Shown: piece by piece, positions 13,501-25,500 of the stretch | How positions within the stretch are numbered: position 1 is the first letter of the stretch | How the letters are laid out: every line of letters begins with the position of its first letter | Assembly (NCBI GenBank): GCA_009869945.1 | Contig: WIXG01000025.1 | Span: 1-64,000 of the forward strand | DNA length: 64,000 nt | From: Mesaphorura yosii | Taxonomy: Eukaryota; Arthropoda; Collembola; Poduromorpha; Tullbergiidae | Direction: 5' to 3' | Made by a program: the position numbers and the translations under genes | The notes under the pieces: generated by a model | What the model was told of the DNA's origin: nothing | Database searches by the model: none | Seen by the model: the letters and a program-made list of their open reading frames with translations, nothing else

Positions 13501-16500
13501 ACTGATCAAACATCGGTAATAATTATTAATAAGTCGCGTTGCACTGCACTGCGGTGCGCTTGCCAACAATTTTGATTTGTGGTTTAGTCGTTTAGTGTAG
13601 TCAGGAAGACATGCAAATCAAATAGCTCAATTCTCAGTGTAGATACGCAAAGTAAACGCAGTTTGTGCTACTGCACTGCGTTGCGTTGTGTTCATAATTG
13701 GTCATTCGTCATAATCTCTTTCATTCAGGTCCATATAATACACGAAACCACAGAGCAGTCGCGCTTGATTAAGACTCTTGCACTCAAGCTGTTTACAACA
13801 CTGGACATAAACATTGCAGTCCGGCCGAGAACTGAAAACGAATACTCAATTTGACTCATTGAACTAAATTAAAGTGTGCTGATTGCTGATTGTGAGTTAA
13901 CAACTTGGTCTCAAGAAACTTTGCAAACTGACTTTGGATTGTGCTCGTGTACCTCTGCTCAGTGTTTACATGTGGAATAACAAGTGACTATTCTAGTCTC
14001 CAATCACCAGCATGTCATTCAGAGATAAACACGGCTATGCCCCTGACGAGATGGAGGGCGAAAAACAACACTACGAAGAAAGTCTGTCAAAATTCAAAGG
14101 TTGGTCATTCGCTACTGTTCCTTGCTTTACGATTGCAATTCCTTGAGATGAATGAACTGCTCTTATAAACATTGGGAAAAAATGGACACTAAATTCCGAC
14201 TAATAAAGACATATTGTGTCTGGGTGCTGTGAGTCATAATCTTTCCTGACGGCAGACTTCAGTAGCACTCGCTGTTCTCCGCTGCGCTCGTGCCGCCAAG
14301 ATGCAGCTGTTGCATAATAATTTCTTCTATTGACATTTCACTAAGCCGAGTTATTTTCAAATGCAACATGCAAATTGTGTTTATGTCGAATTGCTTTAAA
14401 CTTTATCGGCAAGCGTAGAAACATATGACATTCGAACTCTGAACGGAACGTGACTATGTTACAAATTCCAAGTAAAACGCGCGTGCATGACTTTCGAGTT
14501 AAAATCTACAAATTACGGATATTGCTGCCTTGAAATTCTTTTATATTGAGTCAAGCAGTTAAAAGCCAAATCGTCTGAGCAAGATGTCAATTGCTTAAGT
14601 CTGCTTTACGACTAATTTCTGCGAAATAGCAGCGCTGTGCTTTGATCGGAAAATGCATCGAGTTCTGCCTGCAGGGATACTAAAAAAACAAAGAAGAGTA
14701 GGATCATAAATTCACTACAACAATATGTCTCTTTCGATTTGGCTGTGTCCGAGACTTTAATTTTATAGCCGTGCATTAGCATTTGTCTTTATCCTAAGCC
14801 AAGAACAAGAGTTGAGTTCAAGATATAAGATTAAATAAAGTGATGTTCTGTGTACATACAATTAACCACCTCCCACCGACTCTTTTGTCATTTGTCTACC
14901 ATCTTCCATTGTTGCGCACAAAAGGAGTACTTATTTTCATATTTTGTTGATTTTTGCATATCACGTTATAATAATTCTTGTCCTTTTCTCCCTGCAATTG
15001 ACAAATTACATATTTCTGTCTTGATAATCGAGTAATCCTCGGACGAATCAATAAGCTTGGGACTGCGAGTAGAAAACAAAGTACGAACACCGTATTTGTT
15101 ACCAAATATGCCGATGTCATACTCATAATTGTCTTACATTTGTAAAACAGACTCCGACGTCTTTGATGATAAAGATGAATGGGCCAGCACAGTTTGTTTA
15201 TGGCTTCCAAAGAAATTGTTGACAAAAGAGTTCATAAAAGAAGCATCTTCTAAATTTAGAGACGATGCTACTTCATTTACATTTTAACCCCATGTTTAGG
15301 CAAATCATCGCAATTGCAATGAGCAAACGATGCACGTCTTCTTTGATTAAACTTATCGCTGCTTGACTTTTGTCTTTAACATCGATTCCCCGTATTCGTG
15401 TAGGCTACCACTCTTGCGTTTATTCGTAAATCCTAATTCATTATTATTCTCATTGAGACGTCACCGCAGTTGCTTTTCATCACAGTCATTAATTTCACCG
15501 TGGAGCGAATCTGAGCGAAAGATTTACGGCGAAAATGATGGAAGACGCTCGTTAATTGATGCGTTACAGAAGTCGCATCTGCAGGAATATTTACTCTGTG
15601 TGGAAATGATTTAGATGATAAAGCCCCAAACGCCAGTTGCTTTCGATTTAATTATGTGCGCAGCACAACGCTGAAAGCTGTTGACATTTCACTCGAATTT
15701 ATATTCTTGCTCACTTTGAAACTGGCAATCTCGAGCTATCATGTGCCAGACTCACTTTTTTCTTCCTTCACATGAATTTACATTTTTAAATTTTATTACC
15801 TGATCTGGGCAATGGGCAGCCTGACCACTTGAACACATGAGCAATATAAAGTACTTAATTAGCATAAAATAATTTCTTAAATTGTTATAAAACCCATAAA
15901 ATATACTTTTCTTGCATTTTGTTGGTGGCTGTAACGGCAGCATTTACTCACGCCATTCCGGTGTTCGCATTGAAACCCAATTTCTGGGTGCATGTTTACA
16001 ACTTTTAATGGGCTTTTGCAAATTTTTATGTTCGCGAATTTCGATTTTGGACAATTTAGAGTTTAGCTGCCAAAATAGTTGCCTTTTATTACTACTTGGA
16101 ATAAGCAGTCGCAATGGGACAGTAATGCAAGGAATCTCGTTAATGTCATTTATAATTGAAAAGAATGCTATTAATTCATGCAGCTGCTACCGAACTTGAA
16201 AACTAGTCGATCGTGCTAATACACAATTGAAGCCTTACAATTGTAATTACAATGAATGGATCCCATTGTAGTTTTTATGGTGGCGTGAAATTGCAATTTC
16301 CAGCTGTGTAACACCATTTGTCTTTCCATTCTCAAACATACTCACAATACAATACAATGCTTTGCATTGATTTTGAATCATTGCACAAATCGTCAATTGA
16401 ATTGGTTTACTAATCTGATTTGAATCGGCTGAAAGTGTGAGAACGCAGTGATGCTGCATTTTTGGCATGACACGAATGGCAAATGGGGAAGCCGTGATTC

Positions 16501-19500
16501 GTTTGAAATGATAAACAGGCGGCAATGTACTCGTCACTTTGAGTGCGTCAGCCTGGGGCTGCTGCATAATCCATTCAGGTCTTTTAACCTTTAATCGTTA
16601 TCATTTCAGATGAAAGAGATGCCATCCAGAAGAAGACGTTCACAAAATGGGTGAACAAACACTTGACAAAGGTAAGCCTAAGTCCCTACTAACTAAACAA
16701 ACCAGTAAAACAATTCCCTGAAATATTTTCTAGATGAAAAGAATCTATTATAAACGGCGCACATGAACCTTATATTACCCAATTTCTTGGGAAGGTAACA
16801 GGAGCTTGTAATTAATTTGTTGCTCCGCTGATCCAAGCGACCATATCCACATTTTAGTTCATCAGTATAGATAGCATAAAAGAAATAGAAATGTTCCCTC
16901 TTGAAGTTGGCAGGAACTTTTGTGACATCATCTCTCACGCACTTGACCGCCTACACACTCGTCAGCAGACGCACACATTCTTGACATTATTTATAATGCG
17001 CTGCGATTGTGTGGGCATGAGACGAGGGCATTGCTTGAAAAACTGGACACTCTTGTGTCATGTGTCAAAATCATACCATCTGCATAAGATAAACTGGTTA
17101 CTGGCGGAATGACTCAGATTCCATGCATCGAAAAGTGCGAATGACCTCTGAGTGCCTTCCAGTCAATCTGGCTGGATTTCAAATAAGATTGACCAGAAAT
17201 GTTAATTAGGTGCGCTTCATATGACTTGGATGCGTTGGCCAGCCGTGACGAAGCCCCATGCCAATTGATCAATCGCTCATTCATGCCAGTGTTGTACGTG
17301 TCAGAAATGATTATGCTCACCAGTTGACGCTTATGCAATCGCCTGACCACCATCGTGCGTGCGATACACTGATACAATTGGTATGTTGATTGAATAAAAT
17401 CACTTCGTTCTAAATGGAATCACATACATGCGAATGCGAAATGCAACGACTACTTTCACTAGAAAGCCATATTTGGGCAATTGAGGTCGTAGAACTGCTT
17501 AGCGCTTAGCCCGTCGGTTAACAATACCGTACACCATTATCGTTATGTGGTTTGGAGCAACTTCTATCTCTTTTCTGCTCGAGTCCGAGTGCAAATGCAA
17601 CGCTGCGAATTGTAGGCCTTTTGCTTTGATGTCTTTGGCGAAAATCAATTTCTGTTAATCTCGAGAATTTTTTCCTTGAATTGAAATTAATCTGGCGTTA
17701 ACGCAAAATTTGTATGGCAAGCGAATTCTATTTTTGAGATCGTGGATTAAAATATTAAGAGAGCTAAGCCCATTTAAGATAACTATTGACTCATTTACAC
17801 GTTAATTGCGTTTGGGTCCGAGTTTATTTGTACTTTTGACTCAGTCATTGTGAAGGCGCAAATAAGCAAGAATGCGAATGTGTGAATATTCAAACGTAAT
17901 TAATTCTTCCATGTTTGGTGCGTACAATTTTGCGAATCATTAACTGCGTCGCTGTCTTTATCGCCTCGCAGGTGTCAGAGTTTGTATGCGCTCAAGCTTG
18001 CAATTTATTGACACTCGTTTGAATTAAAACAATAATTTCGACGATTGGCAGGATTTTGCACTCCCCAAATAAATCAAGAGTCTCATTATCGCAGTTTGAA
18101 GCGAAGCCCGCATGTTAAAGCCAAGGAAATGTCAATGGAAAGTCAAGTTGTAATTAACAGTTAGGAACCTTCGCGGTTACATAATTTTATGCCAAACGTC
18201 GATGCGTCATGTCATACAGAATGGAATTCTCGAATGCTATCTTTGTAGCTATTACGATCATCCTTTTTGTCAATGGCACAGCATCACGGCCGACCTTGGC
18301 TCTCTTGTCTTTGGTCTTCTCTAATTATTTAATATGGTTACACTCCGTACTAATTGACCTAAATTACTTTTTAAGGAATTGTTTTTACGTTGTCTTTGCT
18401 AAACAGCATTTACATGGGCATGCGCAATCAATTGTACAAAATGTGAGAACGAGTGTGACGTTGTCTTACATGTTAGCTTAATGTAGTAAGGCACTTTTGA
18501 CTTTGACATTTGTGATGAACTCAGAAGAGAAGGCGGTAGAAGGTGCGAGGTAGATGTACCCTTTTAAGCAGAGCAGGCCACCCATTCATTTTGAAAGACC
18601 ACTGGATGCGGATGCGTAGGTAGCAGCTTGTGAAGTCTAATTTAACAATTATAAAGCGTGATTGTAATTTTGTACACTTCATCATCGCCGTCACTCATCC
18701 GTCTTCATTTCCTCTCCATAAGTGGATGTGAGACTGTGAGCGGCAATTGAGATTTGTCATGTCTCAGATTCCACATCGCCCATCGTCGCCTCACCGTCCC
18801 TTTGTCAATCTCTGCGCAAGCATGCAATTCTCTGCATTATTGCGACGGTTCCGGTCGTTGTAATTATAAGCAGGCTCTTGGCACTGCCGCTCCATGCTGG
18901 CAACGATTGTTGATGCACCGCGTTGACATTTCCTAAGCTCGACAAGTGGAGAAGAGAAGGGCGAGGACGGACGCAGCTCCTAGTCACAATCAATGATTTA
19001 ATGATTTCGACGTTCTCTACGATTAATTCCTCCTTCCTCGGTGAGAACAACAAAATTTGGAAGGTGTAGTTGAACTTTGAGCCGTAGCAAAGCAAGCTTG
19101 GTTATGATTTGATCCAATAAAGCTGGCAAATTATAATTGTGCTTGTGGGCAATTTTAACAATGTGGTGTTATTAACTAGAACAGGACGTTTCTCTTTTGT
19201 GGTTGTCAACAGCCAGTAGTCGTCATAGTCACATTCATGGGTCTTGATGCAAATTGCAACTCTTCCTTGATAGACAACGGAGGCTTGTTGGTGAAAGGTC
19301 AAATTAAGCCATCCTACTAAGCAATAGGAAATTGTTCTCATGCTACTGACAATACACTTGGCGTTTGGCCATTGGTAAATATTCAAAATGGTCCGCACGT
19401 GTATTTAGTGGGCGGATAATTGAAGAGAACGTGTACGAAACTGACTGAAAGATTGACTGAATAAAAATTACAAAATTTTCAGCTATGGAAAGCTGTGATC

Positions 19501-22500
19501 ACTGATTACGTCTATTGTTAACCTTGTTTCAGGCCCATAAGTTCATGTGTTATTTATGCTATGCGTGCGTAAAGAAGTCAGAATCAGAACTTTCCTCAGC
19601 TATTGAGAAGTTTCAAATTAATCATAGCACCAGGACAGTTTCAATTTCAGACCGGCCCTGAAGCCGAAGCCGTGAAGCCTTTATTAGCCTCGACGCAATC
19701 TCATCTCGCAGGCCATAAATTGTGTTAAGGCGCTATTGCTATTTATACCTACTAAACTGGTAATTGGCGAGCCAGTTATGTTTGTGCAATTCAGACTGTG
19801 GAGGTGTCGCCCGTGCTGCTTAACAGACAGAGCGCGCACTCCTTATACGGGTGTGGGTGTATGCCGTACGCGTACGCGTATTTCACTAAGCTTGTAAAAG
19901 TGAGTAGGAATGAAATGTGTGCATGTACAACAATAAACTCTCGAATAATGAATTCACAATTCCCTTAATAAGGCAATTGAACGAAACTTTTATTATCGCA
20001 TCGCAGCAGTCGCACACAGGCGTAAGCGCAGTGGTGCGGTAACCCAGCACTAAGTCTGCTGCGAGAGTGCGTAGTTGTTTTGTTCTGATCTCATCAAGTC
20101 ATCTTTGATTAGCCTGGCTGATGTAAACTTCCTTCGATGACGAGCGATGCGTGCGCTGAGGCCTGACCCTGTAACACTCGTAAAATGTCATTTGCAATCG
20201 CATTTGTTTGTGCTGCGGCGTCAGATTATTGAGGAAAAAGGTGTTTATTTTATGCTAACGATTTGAGTCAAAGGTTGCGAATTTCTGACACTTATTCAGT
20301 CCTCGAGCCAAATTCTGATTACTCAGGGTTTCTATTTTGCGAGGTGATTTCGCGTTTCGCCGTGTTTTCCAAGGCGTTTGCTGCACGGAGGCTTTCTAAT
20401 GGATATGCCCAAATACAGGCGTATTGTTAAATTTACTTAATTTCCTCACATGACTCAGATACCAAGAAAAACACTGACTAGGTGATGTGATTTTGCATTG
20501 CACGGTGCAAAAGGCAAGGCCGCGTATTCTTCGTATTCGTCATTCTGCAAAATTATTGCAACGTCTGCATCTGCGCCGTGCCTTTTCATGGCTTCATCTT
20601 GATTTGGACTTTTTGAGAGATTTTATGAGCGATACCACTTCTCATTTGGAATGGAAACCGTAATTTCCATTTTTGTACTCCCTCCGCAATGATATTCGTA
20701 ACTCGCACAAGGTCTCGCCGCATCACAAAAAATTAACCCTGATTGTTTTATTTTTACAATCTGTCACGCTTTGTTGATAAGGATTGGAGACGAGCACAGG
20801 TAAAATTAACATGACTAAAACCTCACTGGGACTTGAGTATCAAATTGTAATTATGCGACGGATGTTTACGGTTTACTAACAAACTAACCATTTTCCTTAT
20901 TCTTTTACTCCCTGCTGCTGCTATGGCCAGACGTACACGTGCCTTCATGTGTGCAAAAAGTCTTGCATTTGCGAATCGGTCACTGTAAGTCTACCGTCTA
21001 CCGCTTTTTCGCTACGCATTGTTGTTCAAACTTACGGAATAAGGCTTGGGATTGCACTTCCATGCAATGCGTGAGCATTGCTATTTGCTTTTTCTTTACA
21101 GCCCTTGCGCTGACCCAAAATTTTTAATTTAAGAATCGCCTTGAAAATTCTTACTCTTATCTGTTCATCTCCGAAACTGATGAATTTAGCATGATACTTT
21201 GTGTACGTATTGTTTGTTAATGCGTCGATCTTCATTTTTACGCCAATGCTTTTAAAAGTTGTGCAATATTCCAAGTCCTTTTATGGATCATGAACCTGCC
21301 TACTTGCATGGCTGCTGTCAGTAGAACGCTTCTCATAAGGAATTTGTCGTCGTCTCGCCGTAAAATGCATGATACCTTGTACATGTGACATAATATGAAG
21401 TTTATCTGCTTGTTGATTAATTGCAACTGCCCAATGCTGCGCCTGTGAGTCGTGGCTAGGTTAAATCCTACATTTAAAAAGTTGATTGCAAGTTATGAAA
21501 TCGAGGTGTTAAACACACACACAAAGCCCGATGCACGAAGTTAATGAAATTACATGCCAGGCCTACGACTAATTGTATGCTAATTTCTGTCTTCCATTTC
21601 GCAGAGTGGGAAACGCGTGGGTGATTTATTTGAGGATGTTCGAGATGGCCATAACTTAATATCGCTATTGGAAATCCTTGCAGGAGAACATTTGGTAAGT
21701 GTACGCCATGATAAATATTATTTAATAAGTCCTAATTTGAAAATAGCACGCTTATAATTTACCATTTTCACGCCTTCAATTACGTAACGTTGAAAATGAA
21801 ACGGAATTCGGAATTGGAAGCGAATGCAAAGTTCATGCAAACTGAATGCAACTTGTTTTCCGTTTTGCAGCCGCGCGAGCGGGGAAAGATGAGATTCCAC
21901 ATGATCCAAAATGTTCAAACTGTGCTGGACTTCCTGCGTTATCGCAAAGTAAGAATTCACATCCATTAATGGCAGCCTCACTACAACAGGAGCGGATTAA
22001 TAATGTCATTTCCTTGTCTCAGATCAAACTTGTCAACATTCGTGCCGAAGATATTGTCGATGGTAATCCCAAATTGATCTTGGGACTGATATGGACCATC
22101 ATTCTTCACTTCCAGGTAAGATTAATTTGATCCCATTTCATTTTTTGCCGTGTCGTGCCGCATTCGCCAGTGACCAAACCAATGCAAATGCTAAGTCAGA
22201 CGCCTGACTCCAAATCAGTCAGTGCCGTCAGATCAAATCAGACTCAGTTTGTGTAGTGTCTTGTCATGATGTTCATCGACATGGGTGGGCGTTCATGCGG
22301 TTACCGTTGACCATATTCTGTGGAGATGAGATTCTAACAAACCCACTCATTATTTATGCTCGAGGAGACCTTGGTGTCCTTGGTCATCTTTACATAATAA
22401 TTTGGCCGTATTATAATGTAAAAAATGTAATTTAGTTTATGATTGTTTCAAGTTTAGTAGAGCAATGGGTAATTGCCCAAATGAACTAACCAATGCCGCA

Positions 22501-25500
22501 GCTGCAAGTATTTGGAAAGGACTGCTGGCTACTATACTGCTACTGCGTACCGTGCATGGATGTGGAGGTCGAGGGTATAAATATTTATTATTGCGAGGCA
22601 ATTAGCGAAATGTGGGTGCAGATGATTTGAAGATGATGTCATCAATGCAGATGCCGAGTGCTGGAATCTAATTTGTTACATGAGCGTGTAAAGAATTTTT
22701 GATTTCACCACTTGGCCATTTATTTTCTGGGTTTAGCTGTAAGTTTGAATTGGTTCGAATTTTTCGAACTCGAATCGATATCTGCCGACAGCGACAATCC
22801 TTGCAGCATTTTTGGAACTGCAAAATAGAAAATGAGAGGGTGAGGCAATTGATAGATTGTATTTTTTAAGATACTCGAGCATTATAGTTGTGGGTGGCGC
22901 GGCACCGATTGGCGACCTTCGACGCCCGTACAAGCGATTTATAGCACGCTATTTTATCATCAACACTATAATTAGACAATCCATGACATGCATTCGAAAG
23001 CAGGAAAAGATGTTCATGATCAACCGTTGACTTTCAAGTTGGTATGTGTATATCAGGCCAGGGGATAATTAGCAGTAGTACCATGATTACCACCTTGCCG
23101 GCGCAGGGGCATAAGTATCTGTATCAGAAATTTTCTAGCAATTTATTAATGATGGATGCGAATGAGCCACAACTGATAAGGAATTGTAATACATCGCATG
23201 TGGCATGGTATCTAATTAAGCACGTTTTATCAACATTAATTTCTCAGGTTTACAGTTTTGAAATGTGGAGCCGGCAAACATGCAGTTAGTTTGTAGTAAG
23301 TTTTGTAGAATCCGTGAATTTTCTGTGACAGCTTAAGGAAAAGTGCATCTTGTTGATACTCTCTTTAAAACGAAGCTGAAAACGCGTGAGAAACTCTCAT
23401 TAGCGTCACACTCCAAGGCTACCTGAGCTGAGCAGCGAAAGATCGAGTCTAGAAAAGAAAACATTAGTTAGTGTTTGCTTAATTATTGGCCTCGCAAAAC
23501 AAAAGTATTGTGCTTTGCAGCTAATTTCGGCTCAGTCGTAAGAAATGTGTTCAAAACAGTTCCCATATGTGCTCGGCTTGCATTTTACATTAAATCGACT
23601 GAACTCGAGTGTGATCGGCCCAATTTCGGTTTGGACTTTGTGCAGAAGTAGCAGAACCATACAGAGAAATTCAGGCTTCAAAGTAATTGCGTTGAGACAG
23701 ATTGCGACTTCGTCAAAGAATGAGCGTCGCAGACACTGGCGTATTTTACCACTCTTGGCAATTTTCTTTCGACGAACTTCGACAACCCTTGCTGTCGGTG
23801 GTACGCTGATAGGATTGGTCGCATTCTTGAACCAATGCGTTGACACGTCGAAGGAACTGAGAGCTTTTCAGCAAGATCAATGGAAACGGAGCCTCAGCGA
23901 TTCAATCTCTGTAAATACATTTTTTAAAATTTCAAATCCGTTTAGGTCTTTATGTACGCACTTTTAGTAGTTCGTCTAGTGTTCGGTTTTCTGTTCGTAC
24001 TCTTGAAAAATTAGTCTAACAGGTGCTACTAAAATTCAGAAAGAGAACAAGGGCATATAAATTAATGCTTTTATGCTGATTTTGCCATGCCGACCAGCAC
24101 CTATTGAATACAAAAGATATGGCGCAAGCACCGAGTGACATTTACACGTACTATTATGTTTATATTGTACTCAGAGATTAGTTATCATTTCATAAGTACG
24201 TGAAATTGCCTTGCCGTTGAGATAAGACAGTGGCAGTATGTGTATGAATGGCATATATTGATTGCAGCACGAACACCGATTTAATTCTCATGCTTACATA
24301 ACTTCAATTCGGTTCGGTTCGGTTCAAGAGTCGATCTGCAGTTTGCTTTGAACATGTAAACTAAATTCTTTCGTAATGCTCAGAGCTTCGAACATTCGCT
24401 GTGCTTGAGTGTTGAATTCATTTCTACTGATTAACTACATTTTGCCACAGTGATAAATTCACGACGAAGCCGGGCTAGGTATTGTGTTGCTGAGACAGAT
24501 GAGACAGCAAAGTTCGATCTGTGCGTGCTTATGCAGTGTTGTGTGTTTTATTTGCGCAAGAAGTGGTAGTGGCAATATTATAGCAAGACGAAGATGCAAC
24601 GCGAAGACGAAGAGTCAATGCACTGCGCGAAACCACGACCGACTGTTGTCTGCAGTGCAGAATTCCATTTCTTGTTTAGTCCGGTGCTCGGTGCAGATTC
24701 TTTTTGTATTGCATTGTGCGGTAATTCCTGATTGTGTTAATTGTAGTTTTTCGTGTAATATTTATTACAATGCTTGCTCATGATCATGATCCTCCGCTTT
24801 GTGGTAATAATCATTATAATATTTAACTAAGCACAGTTCGACAGAAACGAGAAACTTTTAATCTCGTCTTCACATCTGATTTATCTCCCATTTTCGCACA
24901 CAGACGGCAACAATGTCAGCTAACAATGTGATGCTTTGATAGATGCACCAGCGCCTGTGCCTGCCCGTACTGTGTGAAACCAGAAAAACATGCACGCTCC
25001 TCGCCGATAATAACTGTTTATTTATTTTTCGGGAAAAGAATGAAAAATACTTCACATTTTTACAAACAAAAACGCACAATGCACGCAGGTCACATTCGCG
25101 GAATTAAATTCATGTGTCGTGTCAAATTCAATGACACTCACCACGTCGCAGCGCAATTTCCTCGGCGTTATGTTACACCTTTTGCTTTCAGAAACGAATA
25201 CCAATACGAAGCATGCGTTGGGTGTCAATGAGATATTGTAATTATTATCCCAAGGCAGCGTCGGCGAGTGTGTATTAAATTATTGTTAATTTTGATGATG
25301 TTAAAAATAGTGTTGAAAACTGCTCTTGAGAATTGTCAATGTCAGGCTAGGCCACAATTGACTGCATTCACCTTGCTTTGCTTGTAACGCTGTGGTTGTG
25401 CCATTCATTCAAACACAGCACAGCTGGTACGTAGAGTTAATAACTTTACGTTTAGCATCCCCGCAAATACACAAGTGTGAAGTCACAAACTCGCAACTCA

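Larger units (their letters stand above)
16610..22115 (+). other. shot: CH1 domain, first half of the actin-binding domain (4 exons)
   Basis: Exons 16610-16671, 21605-21694, 21871-21948 and 22023-22115 encode residues about 33-140. Visible motifs in order: [18 protein letters not shown] (first actin-contact helix), [33 protein letters not shown], and [18 protein letters not shown] followed by [11 protein letters not shown]. These are hallmarks of a type-1 CH domain in spectraplakins. Together with CH2 it should bind F-actin at the cortex and along bundles. The last exon ends in phase 0 (HFQ, donor GTAAGA), which lets it join CH2 directly or accept a phase-0 exon between them. Confidence 0.95.

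Noticed and set aside
18209-18481. 90-codon hydrophobic ORF in the CH1 intron
   Set aside because: Reads like translated A/T-rich intron. No splice donor in a phase that would fit the next exon, and no recognisable family.
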